Shown: piece by piece, positions 33,812 to 42,522 of the stretch | How positions within the stretch are numbered: position 1 is the stretch's first letter | Layout: every line of letters starts with the position of its first letter | NCBI GenBank assembly: GCA_024641665.1 | Contig: JAHECP010000035.1 | Location: 1 to 42,522 of the forward strand | Direction of reading: 5' to 3' | Source: Acidobacteriota bacterium | GTDB taxonomy: Bacteria > Acidobacteriota > Vicinamibacteria > Vicinamibacterales > JAHECP01 | DNA length: 42,522 bases | Position numbers and translations under genes: made by a program | The notes under the pieces: model-generated | The model's database searches: none | Seen by the model: only the letters and a program-made list of their open reading frames with translations | What the model was told of the DNA's origin: nothing

Positions 33812-34636
33812 GTGGACAGAACGCTCAAGTACGATCTGACCGCGCACGTGGCCCTCGTGACGGGCGCCAACCACGGCATCGGCGCGGCGACCGCCGTGGC
33901 GCTCGCCGGCTGCGGCGCGGGCGTGGCGGTGTCCTACCTGCGCGTGTCGGACCGGGCCGAGTCCGGTCTTCCGGACGTCTATCGCACGAACCTCGCGAAA
34001 GACGCCGGCGAGGTGCTGGCCGCGATCCGCTCCCGGGGAGGCCGGGCGGCCTCCCTGGAGGCCGATCTCCGCGACGCCGGCACCCCCGCGCGGCTCTTCG
34101 ACCTCGCCGAGCGCGAGCTCGGCCCCGTCGACATCCTGATCAACAACGCCACGGGCTGGGTCGCCGACACGTTCACTGACGCGGAATTCCACCGCGGCGG
34201 CTTCGAGACGACGATGGTGTCGGCGCGCACGCACGACCGGCTGTTCGGCGTGGACGCACGCGGCGGGGCGCTCCTCATCGCCGAGTTCGCGCGGCGTCAC
34301 CTCGCCCGCCACGCCACGTGGGGCCGCATCGTCGGGCTCACCTCCGGCGGGCCGCTGGGCTTCCCCGGCGAGGTGTCCTACGGCGCCGCCAAGGCGGCGC
34401 TCGAGAACTACACGATGTCGGCCGCCTTCGAGCTCGCGGCCGCCGGCGTCACGGCCAACATGGTCTACCCGCCGGTCACCGACACCGGCTGGATCACCGA
34501 CGAGGTGCGGGCGTACGTGGCACAGCGGGACGACCTGATGCACGTGGCCGAGCCGGCCGAGGTCGCCGAGGTGATCGCCTTCCTGTGCTCGGACCACGGA
34601 CGTCTCGTCACGGCGAACGTCGTCCACCTGCGGTAG
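33812..34636 (+). CDS. Short-chain dehydrogenase/reductase (SDR)
   Basis: A 274-residue NAD(P)-dependent oxidoreductase. The cofactor motif TGANHGIG is near the N-terminus and NNATGWVAD corresponds to the NNAG motif. The catalytic residues are Ser in GLTSGG and Tyr/Lys in YGAAKAALEN. GTG 33812 is the start; no ATG fits the conserved N-terminus. The class resembles 3-oxoacyl-reductase-like SDRs, and the substrate cannot be told. The insert around 155-180 (VSYLRVSDRAESGLP) near the cofactor end is longer than usual. Thirty bases downstream begins a methyltransferase gene. Confidence 0.88.
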   Translation: MDRTLKYDLTAHVALVTGANHGIGAATAVALAGCGAGVAVSYLRVSDRAESGLPDVYRTNLAKDAGEVLAAIRSRGGRAASLEADLRDAGTPARLFDLAERELGPVDILINNATGWVADTFTDAEFHRGGFETTMVSARTHDRLFGVDARGGALLIAEFARRHLARHATWGRIVGLTSGGPLGFPGEVSYGAAKAALENYTMSAAFELAAAGVTANMVYPPVTDTGWITDEVRAYVAQRDDLMHVAEPAEVAEVIAFLCSDHGRLVTANVVHLR

Positions 34637-34666
34637 GCGCTGCAGCGCCCGGAGAGACGTGCCAGC

Positions 34667-35503
34667 ATGCCTGACACCACCTCCACGGCACGGCTGCTCC
34701 GTATCGTCGACTGTCTTCGAGAGCCGGCGGTCGTCTCGGCCATCGACTCGCTCCGACTCCCCAAGGGCAGCCACGGGCTGGATGCCGGGTGCGGCATCGG
34801 AAGCCATATGGGGCTCCTGGCCAGGGCCATTGCACCCGGGGGTCATGTCACCGGCCTCGACTCCTCCGCGGAACACCTGGCCATTGCGATCGAATCCGCA
34901 CGTCACTCGGAAGCGTCCGACCGCATGTCCTTTCGGCAGGGATCCGTTGGAGCCCTGCCGTTCGAGTCAGGCGCCTTCGATTGGGCGTGGAGTGCCGACT
35001 GCGTGGGGTCCATTCCTGGCGATCCCGTGCAGATGGTCGAAGGCCTTGCTCGCGTGGTGAAGCCGGGGGGCATCGTGGCCCTCCTCCTGTGGTCCTCACA
35101 GCGGCTCCTCCCCGGGTACCCGCTCCTGGAAGCGCGGCTCGATGGAACGAGTGCGGGCATCGCCCCGGCGACGGACCGGTGGCCGCCCGAGCGGCATTTC
35201 CTGAGGTCTCTTGGATGGCTCTCCCACGCTGGACTGGGGGAACTGGCGGCGCGCACGTTCGTCGTGGACGTCCACGCGCCCTTGTCCGAAGACCAGAGGG
35301 CTGCGCTGGCCGCGATCATCGAGATGCGCTGGGGGAACCCCAACGCCGAGTTGCCGTCCGACGACTGGGCGACGTTCGAGCGGATTCGCGACCGCGCGTC
35401 GCCGGATTCCATCGTGGACTGTGCGGATTACTTCGGGTTCTTCACCTATACCTTGTTCCGGGGAAGGGTCCCGATGCGTTCGGTCACCGAACGAGCCCAC
35501 TGA
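34667..35503 (+). CDS. Class I SAM-dependent methyltransferase
   Basis: A 278-residue cytoplasmic enzyme with the SAM-binding motif LDAGCGIG at residues 38-45. Motif II/III follow (GLDSSAEHLAIAI, QGSVGALPFESGAFDWAWS), as does the post-motif GLARVVKPGGIVALLLW. This is the UbiE/COQ5-like small-molecule type. The C-terminal 110 residues form an added helical region typical of acceptor-binding caps. The acceptor is unknown. The gene follows the SDR gene closely in the same direction. Confidence 0.87.
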   Translation: MPDTTSTARLLRIVDCLREPAVVSAIDSLRLPKGSHGLDAGCGIGSHMGLLARAIAPGGHVTGLDSSAEHLAIAIESARHSEASDRMSFRQGSVGALPFESGAFDWAWSADCVGSIPGDPVQMVEGLARVVKPGGIVALLLWSSQRLLPGYPLLEARLDGTSAGIAPATDRWPPERHFLRSLGWLSHAGLGELAARTFVVDVHAPLSEDQRAALAAIIEMRWGNPNAELPSDDWATFERIRDRASPDSIVDCADYFGFFTYTLFRGRVPMRSVTERAH

Positions 35504-35689
35504 CACGCGACGGCTGCTGGCGCCGGCACTCGCCCGTGGGCTGTGGGCGATCCACCTGCGGTGGGCTGGACTGCCAGGCGAAGCGTGCTAGCATACGCGT
35601 CGTCAACCCGGCAGGACTTCCGCAAGCGAACACGAGCCGGACGGTGGACCTTCGCGCCGGTCCACGCGTCCGTTTCGAGGGGATACCGC

Positions 35690-36163
35690 ATGACCGCTTC
35701 CGGCAACGCCGAACACTTCTGGTTCCTCGACACCCTGGTCGCCGTGCGCGTCTCGCACACGCACGGCACCGACCGCATCAGCCTCCTGGAACACCGGGCG
35801 CCGGCGGGGCACACCCCGCCGCTTCACATTCATCGCACGGAAGACGAGCTCTTCCACGTGCTCGGCGGCGAGTTCTGCTTTCACGTCGACGGCCAGCAGC
35901 GGACGCTCGAGACCGGCGCGATCCTGCTCGTGCCCAAGGGCGTCCCGCACACCTTCCGCGTCGAGTCGCCCGGCGGCGGCCGATGGATGACGGTCACGAC
36001 GCCCGGCGACTTCGAGCGCTTCGTCCGCGACGTCGGACGGCCCGCGCCGCGAGCGGAGCTGCCGCCGCCCCCCGGGCCGCCGACACCGGAGCAGGCGGCT
36101 CACCTGGCGGAGGTCGCGGGCCGCTACGGCATCGAGCTGGTCGGGCCGCCGCTGCACGACTGA
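35690..36163 (+). CDS. Cupin-domain protein
   Basis: A 157-residue single-cupin protein. Cupin motif 1 gives metal ligands His46, His48 and Glu53 (PLHIHRTEDELFHVLGGEF), and motif 2 supplies a further His (VPKGVPHTF). The C-terminal tail is Pro-rich and then helical. ATG 35690 follows GAGGGGAT; the upstream in-frame stretch is poorly conserved in character and is left out. Such proteins are small-molecule dioxygenase-, isomerase- or sensor-like; no substrate can be assigned. Confidence 0.85.
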   Translation: MTASGNAEHFWFLDTLVAVRVSHTHGTDRISLLEHRAPAGHTPPLHIHRTEDELFHVLGGEFCFHVDGQQRTLETGAILLVPKGVPHTFRVESPGGGRWMTVTTPGDFERFVRDVGRPAPRAELPPPPGPPTPEQAAHLAEVAGRYGIELVGPPLHD

Positions 36164-36186
36164 ACGACCAGGATCGGGGTGACGGG

Positions 36187-36495
36187 ATGAACGGCGTACT
36201 CGTGCTCCTGCTGCTGATCGGGCTCGGCATCGGCATCAGCAGCTACGTGATGTGGAGCCGCCGGTGGCCGGGCCTGGTGGCCGGGTTCGATTCGGCCAGA
36301 TGTTCGGACCCGGCGGGGCTGGCGCGGTGGGTGGGCGGAACGGGCATGATCCTCGGCGCTGCCTGCGTGGCCGCGGCGATTGCGTCCTACGCGATGCCTC
36401 AGTATCGGCGGCCCGTGGGCGCGGTCCTGGCCCTCGTCATCGTCACCGGCACGATTGCGGCCGTGACGGGCTGCGGGCGCTTCGTGCGGCGGTAA
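36187..36495 (+). CDS. DUF3784-like small membrane protein
   Basis: A 102-residue protein with three membrane segments: about 2-22, 52-69 and 80-96. The loop after the first, WPGLVAGFDSARCSDPAGLARWVG, has the pattern of DUF3784 proteins. The function of the family is unknown. ATG 36187 lies 24 bases after the cupin stop, with a GACGGG ribosome site. The 196-base stretch after it holds no gene that I can support. Confidence 0.65.
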   Translation: MNGVLVLLLLIGLGIGISSYVMWSRRWPGLVAGFDSARCSDPAGLARWVGGTGMILGAACVAAAIASYAMPQYRRPVGAVLALVIVTGTIAAVTGCGRFVRR

Positions 36496-36691
36496 ACCGG
36501 CGCTCGACGGCCGGAGCGGACGCACGGCTCGCGCCCGCAGGGCCCGCGTGGCCGACCGAGCTGGAAAGGAAACGCTCGCTGGAGAACGTGGGCGCGCGCG
36601 TACTGCACCTGGTCAGCGTCGAGGTGAACGACCCACCGGTGTTGGCCAGCGGGCGGGACGACGAGAGCGAAGTGACGCGGGGATCGGCGAC

Positions 36692-37075
36692 ATGACCGAC
36701 AAGCAGCGGAAGAAGGATCTGGTCGCCGAGTACAAGCAGGCGTTCCGGCCGATGGGCGTCTACCAGATCCGGAACGTCGACAACGGCAAGATCTTCGTGG
36801 CGGGGACCATGAACCTCGACGCCGCGCGGAACCGTCACGAGTTCACGTCCACCCGCTCGGCGCAGCCGCCGATCCCCGAGCTGCACGCCGACTGGAAGCG
36901 GTACGGCGGCACCCGGTTCGTGTTCGAGGAGCTCGACCGGATCACGCCGCGCGAGGGAGCGACGGCCACCGAGGCCGAGCTGAAGGCCTGCCAGGACGAG
37001 CTCGACGCGCTCGTCGAGCTGTGGCTCGAGAAGCTGCAGCCGTACGGCGAGCGGGGGTACAACAAGAAGCGCTGA
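36692..37075 (+). CDS. GIY-YIG-like nuclease-fold protein
   Basis: A 127-residue protein of a stand-alone GIY-YIG-like family. GVYQIRNVDNGKIFVAGTMN matches the two GIY and YIG strands in altered form (GVY and IFVAG). NLDAARNRHEF supplies the Arg and His region, and HADWKRYGGTRFVFEELDRI supplies the following helix and strand with Glu. ATG 36692 follows GGGGA; the frame is open further upstream but lacks family features. The catalytic Tyr pair is incomplete, so nuclease activity is doubtful. It ends next to a CCACGGAA repeat array. Confidence 0.75.
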   Translation: MTDKQRKKDLVAEYKQAFRPMGVYQIRNVDNGKIFVAGTMNLDAARNRHEFTSTRSAQPPIPELHADWKRYGGTRFVFEELDRITPREGATATEAELKACQDELDALVELWLEKLQPYGERGYNKKR

Positions 37076-37108
37076 CGCTGACGGGACTGGGGGCTGGGGA
37101 GGAAAGGG

Positions 37109-37150
37109 CCACGGAACGACCACGGAAGTACCACGGAAATCGCCACGGAA
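37109..37150. repeat. Four-unit CCACGGAA array, 11-12 bp period
   Basis: Four exact CCACGGAA units start at 37109, 37120, 37131 and 37143. The array is nearly identical to the reverse complement of the array at 11123-11165. It lies between the convergent GIY-YIG-like and RND genes. A second short repeat of GCCGTGAGCC type follows at about 37213-37239, just before the RND-TolC stop. Confidence 0.75.
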
Positions 37151-37240
37151 GACCGAGGGAGTGGAGCGAGGCGACGGGCCCAGACTACGCGCCGGGGCGT
37201 GACAGCGCCTGAGCCGTGAGCCCTGGGCCGTCAGCCGTGT

Positions 37241-40200
37241 CTACGAGATCCCCGCGGCGTACTTCGTCCGCGCGGCGGCGACGACGACGGCGTACTTCGC
37301 CTGCGCCAGCTCCCACTCGGTCTCGAGCAGCGACTGCCGCGCGTCGTTGAGCTCGGCCGAGGTGATCATGCCGTTCTCGTAGGACACCTCGGCGATCGAC
37401 AGGCCCTCGCGCGCCAGCTCCAGCGCCTTCTGCTGCGTGGACACGATCTCGCGCGCGGCCTCCAGCTCGCGATACGCGGAGGTGACCTCCAGCCGCCCGG
37501 CGTCCAGCGTGGCGTTGATGCCGTGCTCGGTCTCCCGCGCCTGCGCCTCGGCGGTCGCCCGCCGGGCGGCCACGCGCGGCCCGGAGAAGAGCGGCACCGT
37601 CACCGCGACCGCGAACTGGTAGCTCCGGTTGTCGCCGTTCCACAGGGTGTTCCAGCCGTCCTCCTGGTACTGCACGTTGCCGGTGAACGCCACCGTGGGC
37701 TTCAGATCGGCGGTGACGACCGCCCGCAGGCGCTCGGCGCTCTCGTGCCGCGCGGCGAGCGCCCGCACGTCGGGCCGCGTCGGGAGCCGGCCGAGCAGCT
37801 CGTCCTGCGGCGGCACGGTCGTCTCCTCGTCGAGCGACCCGTCGAGCGCGAGCGGCGTGGTGTCGTCCACGGACAGCACCGCGCGCAGTGCCTGCATGGC
37901 GACGTCGGCCGCGCTCCGCGCCCGGATCAGCCGCGCCCGCTGGTTCGCCAGCTCCACCTCGGCCCTGAGCACGTCGAGCCGGGCGACCGTGCCCTCCTCG
38001 TACCGGGTCTTCGCCAGCGTCAGGTGCACCTCGGCGCGCTCGACGCCCTCCTCGGCCACGGCCACGCCCTGCCGCTGGAGCAGCGCGCCGTAGTAGATCT
38101 CGACCACGCTCAGCGCCAGGCCCTGGCGCGCGCGCTCGAGCTCCTCGCGCGACGCCTGCTCGGCGGCCGCCGTCGCGGCGTAGGCGTTCGACAGCCGCCC
38201 GCCGGTGTAGATCGGCTGCGTCACATCGAGACGCAGCACGTTCGTGCGCACGAAGTTGGCGCGGAACGTCTGCTCGTTCGGCCCGAAGAAGCCCGCCGGG
38301 ATGCGCAAGAGCGCGGCCTGCTGCGCCGGCGTGAAGAGGTAGTTCAGGTCCACGCTGGGCAGGAACGTGGTTCGCGCCTCGGAAACGCGCCCGGACGACT
38401 CGCCGAGCCGCGCCTCGGCCACCTTCAGCTGCTGGTTCCGCTCGAACGCCATCCGCAGTGCGTCGTCGAAGGTCAACGCGCGCGCGCCGGGCTGGAGCTG
38501 GACGCCCGCGACCGCCGAGGGCGAGGACGCCGCCGCGTCCTGCGCGAAGGCGTTCGCCACGGCGAACACGCCGCCGAGGAGCGCGACGAGCAGCAGCACG
38601 CCGGCGATGCGCACGGCGGACGCCGCGGCCGGCGAGGGCGACGTGCGCCACACCTTCACGCGATCGAGCACGCGCGCGAGCAGCATGTAGGCCACCGGCA
38701 CGAGCACCAGCGTGAGCAGCGTCGAGGTGATGAGCCCGCCGATCGTGGCCAGGGCCATCGGCGCGCGGAACTCGCCGCCCTCGCCCAGGCCGAACGCCGA
38801 CGGCAGCATCCCCAGGATCATGGCCATCGTCGTCATCAGGATGGGGCGGAGGCGGATCGGGCCCGCCTCGAGAATGGCCTGGACGACCCCGGCACCCTTC
38901 TCGCGGCGCACCTGGTTGGTCATGTCCACGAGCAGGATGGCGTTCTTCGTCACCAGGCCCAGGAGCATGACGATGCCGATCATCGCGGGCAGGCCGAGGT
39001 GGTGGTGCGTCGCCAGCAGCATGAGCAGCGCGCCCACGAGGGCGAGGGGCAGCGACAGCATGATGATGAGCGGCTCGGTGAACGACTCGAACTGCGACGA
39101 CAGGACGATGTAGATGAACGCCACGGCGAGCAGCATGGCGAGCAGCATGCCCTGCGCGGTCTCCTCCATCAGCTCGACGTCGCCGGCGAAGCCTACCTGG
39201 AACGTCGAGGGGATCGCCATGCCGGCGATGACGGCGCGGATGTCGTTGGTCACGTCGCCGAGCGACCGCCCGCGCAGGTCGACGCCGATCTTGGCCTGCC
39301 GGACGCGCTGCTCGCGGTCGATGCTGCCGGGCCCGACGCCGGGCTGCAGGGTGACCAGGTCCGCGGTGCGGACGGCGACGCCGGTGGGCGAGTAGAGCGG
39401 CGCGGCGCCGATCGCGGCGAAGTCGTTGCGGAAGCGCGGCGCGAGGCGCACGCGGATGTCGTACTCGTGGTCGCCGTCGCGAAGCTTGCTCGGTACGACG
39501 CCCTCGACCATGCTGCGCACCTGCATGGCCACTGCGCCGACGCTGAAGCCCATGTCGGCCGCGCGCGCCCGGTCGACGCGCGCCACCATCTCGGGCTTGC
39601 CCGAGACGAGCGAGCTGCTGACGTCCACGGCGCCCGGAATCGCGCTGATCTTGCGCAGCAGCTCGGCGCTGAGGCGGCGGAGCGCCTCCATGTCGTCGCC
39701 GCGGACGTAGACGTTGATGGGCTGCTCGACCGGCGCGCCCTGCATGAACTCGGGGTCGGACACGCGGATGTCGGCGAGCGGCACGTCCTTGGCCCTGGCC
39801 CGGATCTCGTCCTTGATGGCCTCGATGCTCTCCAGCCGCTCGTTCTTCGGCGTTGTCAGTACGCGGATCTGCGACTTGCGCAGGTCGCCGCTGACGCCGA
39901 CGGTCGAGAAGACCTGGCGGACCTCGGGCAGCGCGCGCAGGTCCTGCTCCACGCGCGACACCGTCCGGACCGCCTCGTCGAACGCCGTGCCCGGCGGCAG
40001 CTCGACCATCACGTTGAGCTCGCCGCGGTCCTCGACCGGCATGAATTCCGTGCCGATGACTGCGAGCGTGGACAGGCTGGCGACGAACACGACGATCGCG
40101 GTCGTCACCACCTTGTACGGGTGCGCCAGCGCCCACTGCAGCAGGCGATGGTAGACGCGGTCGAGACGGTCGTAGGCGCGGCCCCACCGCTCCATCAGCC

Positions 40201-41704
40201 GGCCGAACCGGGTGCGCATGCGCTCCTCGGGCGGGATGTAGCGCACGAAGCGTGACGACAGCATCGGGTCGAGCGTGAACGCCACGACGAGCGACATGGC
40301 GACGGCGAACGCCACGGTGAGCGCGAACGACTTGAAGAACTGGCCCACGATGCCCGTCATGAAGCCGACGGGCAGGAACACCGAGAGGATGGTGAAGGTC
40401 GTGGCCATGACGGCCAGGCCGATCTCCGAAGTGCCGTTGCGGGCGGCCGTCATTGCGTCCTCGCCGTGCTCCATGTGCCGGTAGATGTTCTCGCGCACGA
40501 CGACCGCGTCGTCGATCAGGATGCCGATGACGAGCGAGATCGCCATCATCGTCATCATGTTGAACGAGAAGCCGGCCACCCACATGAAGAAGAAGGTGGC
40601 GATGACCGAGGTCGGCAGCGCCAGGGCCGTGATGAGCGTGGACCGCCAGTCGCGCATGAACACGAACACGATGAGCACGGCCATCAGGCCGCCGAAGATG
40701 ATGTTCGTGCGGACGTCCTGGAGGTTGGCGCGGATGTAGCGCGCGTCCTCGTGGACGGGCCCGATCGTGAGGTCCGGGAACGCGGACGCGTTCTTCGCGA
40801 GCGCGACGTTGACCCGCTGGGTGATGGCGACGGTGTTGCCGCCGGCCTGCTTGCGCACCGCGAACGACACGGCGCCCACGCCGTTCAGGCGGGTGGTGGT
40901 CGTGCGGTCCTCGTAGCCGTCCACGACTGTCGCCACGTCCTTCAGGCGCACGGTCGAGCCGGCGGTCGAGCGCAGGATGACGTCCCCCACCTCGGCCACC
41001 GTGCGGAACTCGCCCTTCGTGCGCAGCGAGATGTCCTGGCCGCCGGCGATCACCTTGCCGCCCGGCACGTCCAGGTTGGCCGCCGCCAGCGCGTCGGCGA
41101 CGGCCGCGATCGGCAGGTTCAGCGCCTCGAGGCGGCGGGGATCCAGGTCGACGTGCACCTCGCGCACCAGGCCGCCGTTCACCTCGACGCCCGCGACGCC
41201 GTCGATCCGCTCGACGAGCGGCTTGATCTCGTCCTCGACGATGCGCCGCGTGCGGTCGGCGGGGAGCGGCGACGACACGGCGTAGGTGGCGATCGGCAGC
41301 GACGCCACGTCGAACCGCACGATCGTCGGGTCCTCGATCTCCTTGGGCAGCTTGTAGCGGATGCCGGCCACCTTCTCGCGGACTTCGGCGGCGGCGCCCT
41401 GCGGGTCCACGTCCAGGTTGAACTCGATGCCGACGCGCGCGTAGCTCTCGTTGGAGTTCGACTCGACGCGCTTCACGCCCTCGATGCCCGCGACGGCGTC
41501 CTCGACGGGCTTGGTGACGAGCGTCTCGACCTCCTCGGGCGACGCGCCGGGGTAGACGATCGACACGTTCACGAACGGGAAGCTGACGTCGGGGAACAGG
41601 TCGATGCCGAGCCTGGTCATCGACACGATGCCCAGCACGACGAAGCTCATGATGAACATCGTCGCGAAGACGGGCCGCTTGATGGAGGTGTTGGAGATCC
41701 ACAT
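37241..41704 (-). CDS. RND efflux pump fused to a TolC-type outer-membrane channel
   Basis: A 1487-residue polypeptide made of two complete proteins. Residues 1-1020 are an AcrB/MdtB-type RND transporter that starts at the first membrane helix (MWISNTSIKRPVFATMFIMS). It has the proton-relay acidic pair in ILIDDAVVVREN (Asp398, Asp399), the TM10 Lys920 (VTKNAILLVDM) and both large periplasmic loops. Residues about 1031-1054 (VRIAGVLLLVALLGGVFAVA, then NAFA) read as a signal peptide with an Ala-x-Ala site before QDA. Residues 1055-1487 are a complete TolC-type channel (LTFDDALRMAFERNQQL; VTQPIYTGGRLSNAY; VTVPLFSGPRVAARRA). The usual arrangement is two genes. The start lies 3 bases after the membrane-fusion protein stop. 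The substrate range is unknown. Confidence 0.9.
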   Translation of the reverse strand: MWISNTSIKRPVFATMFIMSFVVLGIVSMTRLGIDLFPDVSFPFVNVSIVYPGASPEEVETLVTKPVEDAVAGIEGVKRVESNSNESYARVGIEFNLDVDPQGAAAEVREKVAGIRYKLPKEIEDPTIVRFDVASLPIATYAVSSPLPADRTRRIVEDEIKPLVERIDGVAGVEVNGGLVREVHVDLDPRRLEALNLPIAAVADALAAANLDVPGGKVIAGGQDISLRTKGEFRTVAEVGDVILRSTAGSTVRLKDVATVVDGYEDRTTTTRLNGVGAVSFAVRKQAGGNTVAITQRVNVALAKNASAFPDLTIGPVHEDARYIRANLQDVRTNIIFGGLMAVLIVFVFMRDWRSTLITALALPTSVIATFFFMWVAGFSFNMMTMMAISLVIGILIDDAVVVRENIYRHMEHGEDAMTAARNGTSEIGLAVMATTFTILSVFLPVGFMTGIVGQFFKSFALTVAFAVAMSLVVAFTLDPMLSSRFVRYIPPEERMRTRFGRLMERWGRAYDRLDRVYHRLLQWALAHPYKVVTTAIVVFVASLSTLAVIGTEFMPVEDRGELNVMVELPPGTAFDEAVRTVSRVEQDLRALPEVRQVFSTVGVSGDLRKSQIRVLTTPKNERLESIEAIKDEIRARAKDVPLADIRVSDPEFMQGAPVEQPINVYVRGDDMEALRRLSAELLRKISAIPGAVDVSSSLVSGKPEMVARVDRARAADMGFSVGAVAMQVRSMVEGVVPSKLRDGDHEYDIRVRLAPRFRNDFAAIGAAPLYSPTGVAVRTADLVTLQPGVGPGSIDREQRVRQAKIGVDLRGRSLGDVTNDIRAVIAGMAIPSTFQVGFAGDVELMEETAQGMLLAMLLAVAFIYIVLSSQFESFTEPLIIMLSLPLALVGALLMLLATHHHLGLPAMIGIVMLLGLVTKNAILLVDMTNQVRREKGAGVVQAILEAGPIRLRPILMTTMAMILGMLPSAFGLGEGGEFRAPMALATIGGLITSTLLTLVLVPVAYMLLARVLDRVKVWRTSPSPAAASAVRIAGVLLLVALLGGVFAVANAFAQDAAASSPSAVAGVQLQPGARALTFDDALRMAFERNQQLKVAEARLGESSGRVSEARTTFLPSVDLNYLFTPAQQAALLRIPAGFFGPNEQTFRANFVRTNVLRLDVTQPIYTGGRLSNAYAATAAAEQASREELERARQGLALSVVEIYYGALLQRQGVAVAEEGVERAEVHLTLAKTRYEEGTVARLDVLRAEVELANQRARLIRARSAADVAMQALRAVLSVDDTTPLALDGSLDEETTVPPQDELLGRLPTRPDVRALAARHESAERLRAVVTADLKPTVAFTGNVQYQEDGWNTLWNGDNRSYQFAVAVTVPLFSGPRVAARRATAEAQARETEHGINATLDAGRLEVTSAYRELEAAREIVSTQQKALELAREGLSIAEVSYENGMITSAELNDARQSLLETEWELAQAKYAVVVAAARTKYAAGIS

Positions 41705-41707
41705 GGC

Positions 41708-42522
41708 TCAGCCCTCCGTCACCGGCCGCACACGCGCGCCGTCGGCGATGTCGCGGCGCGCGTCCGCGACGACCACGTCCCCCGCGTCGAGGCCCGACAC
41801 GATGGCGGTGCGCGTGCCGTCGCTCAGCCCGGTCGTGACCGGCACGATCGCCACCGTGTCGCCCGTCACGCGGTATACGGCGGGCCGGCCGTCGCGCGTG
41901 AAGATCGCGGCCGACGGCACGACGAGGCCGTCCGCCCGATCGACGACGATGCGGGCGGTGGCGTACATGCCGCCCAGCAGGCGCTCGCCGCGGTTCTCCA
42001 CGCGGATCTCGATCCGGAAGTGCCGGTTGCGCGGATCGACCTCCGGCGCGACGGCGGCGAGCGTGCCCGTGTAGGTCTCGCCCGGCTTCGCGGGCAGGGT
42101 GATCGTGGCGGTCGCGCCCGCGTGCAGGCGGCCGGCGTCGAGCTCCGAAACGCCCGCCTCGAGCTTCAGCACGCGCAGGTCGGCCAGCGCGACGACCGGC
42201 GTGCTGCTGGCCGGACCGACGAGGTTGCCGGGATCGACGTTGCGCTCGACGACGACGCCCGAGACGGGCGCGCGCAGCGTGGCGTCGCGCTGAACCTCCA
42301 GCGCGCGGCGGTGCGCGGCCTCTGCCTGCGCGACGTTCGCCTTCGCGAGGTCGCGCTGAGCGACGGCCACCCGCCGCGCCGTGTCGGCGGCGTCGGCGCG
42401 CTGCTTGGCCATCGCGCCGCGGTCGTACAGGTTGCTCGCGCGCTCGGCGTCCTGGCGCGCATTGGCGAGGCCGGCCTCGGCCGCGTCGAGCGCGGCGCGC
42501 GCCACGTTGACCGAGGCCGGCC
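41708..42522 (-). CDS. RND membrane-fusion (HlyD/AcrA-type) protein, cut by window end
   Basis: The frame runs off the right edge, so the 5' part with the signal peptide and first lipoyl half is missing. The visible 270 residues start in the coiled-coil hairpin (ALDAAEAGLANARQDAERAS). They continue with the second lipoyl half (LRAPVSGVVVERNVDPGNLV), the beta-barrel (LEAGVSELDAGRLHAGATAT) and the membrane-proximal domain (VVPSAAIFTRDGRPAVYRV). This is the periplasmic adaptor of the RND-TolC pump encoded immediately downstream. The 3-base spacing implies co-translation. Confidence 0.93.
   Translation of the reverse strand, partial: PASVNVARAALDAAEAGLANARQDAERASNLYDRGAMAKQRADAADTARRVAVAQRDLAKANVAQAEAAHRRALEVQRDATLRAPVSGVVVERNVDPGNLVGPASSTPVVALADLRVLKLEAGVSELDAGRLHAGATATITLPAKPGETYTGTLAAVAPEVDPRNRHFRIEIRVENRGERLLGGMYATARIVVDRADGLVVPSAAIFTRDGRPAVYRVTGDTVAIVPVTTGLSDGTRTAIVSGLDAGDVVVADARRDIADGARVRPVTEG

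Noticed and set aside
37185-41702. Open frame of about 1500 codons on the minus strand, shifted by one base against the RND-TolC gene
   Set aside because: It is rich in Arg, Gly and Ala without any family motif. It is an out-of-frame shadow of the high-GC RND-TolC gene.
1-42522. CRISPR arrays, tRNA or rRNA genes
   Set aside because: No direct repeats of 25-40 bases with regular spacers, no tRNA cloverleaf and no rRNA-like stretch were seen. The short 8-base arrays have an 11-12 base period, far too short for CRISPR.

Overview
The window is high-GC DNA (about two thirds G+C by eye). It has several marks of an acidobacterium, most likely of the Vicinamibacteria/subgroup 6 type. These are two 'ADOP'-style MacB/FtsX permeases with no ATPase next to them, a TonB-dependent receptor with an N-terminal carboxypeptidase-regulatory domain and no SusD partner, many secreted glycosidases, and short CCACGGAA-type intergenic repeats. 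The lineage is inferred from gene style only; there is no rRNA or tRNA gene here to anchor it.

The core (about 4.8-26.7 kb) looks like one large carbohydrate-utilisation region. On the minus strand one apparent operon runs rbsA-like ATPase, rbsC-like permease, rbsB-like lipoprotein, FucI/AraA-type isomerase, GH172 (DUF2961), Tat-exported GH116. A second minus-strand operon runs GH172 with a GspG-like tail, TonB-dependent receptor, GH172, GH172, HEAT-repeat protein. A LacI-type regulator is divergent from the second operon. It has a perfect TATAAT -10 box and a near-palindromic operator candidate just upstream of it. An old-yellow-enzyme-type flavin oxidoreductase diverges from the ABC operon. 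Characterised GH172 enzymes act on alpha-D-fructofuranosyl or alpha-D-arabinofuranosyl linkages, and FucI-family isomerases can convert D-arabinose to D-ribulose. My working model is therefore uptake through the outer membrane by the receptor, periplasmic trimming by GH172/GH116, import by the pentose-type ABC transporter and isomerisation in the cytoplasm, under LacI control. D-arabinan or a related furanoside is the best guess for the substrate.

The 26.7-31.1 kb section is accessory DNA. It holds a large exported amidase-signature protein with an unrecognised N-terminal domain, and an AAA/DUF4143 ATPase behind an AT-rich promoter island. At least three decayed fragments of the same amidase gene lie at 15.8, 26.7 and 31.0 kb, so this gene family has been repeatedly copied and eroded locally.

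The 31.2-37.1 kb section holds small, mostly unlinked genes: two small hypothetical proteins, a secreted hypothetical, an OmpA-family protein, an SDR, a methyltransferase, a cupin, a DUF3784-like membrane protein and a GIY-YIG-like protein. The right end (37.2-42.5 kb, minus strand) is an efflux operon: a membrane-fusion protein, cut by the window edge, followed by an RND pump fused in frame to a TolC-type outer-membrane channel through what reads as an internal signal peptide. The left end (1-4.0 kb) has the two ADOP permeases, the first cut by the window edge, around a small HTH/zinc-ribbon protein.
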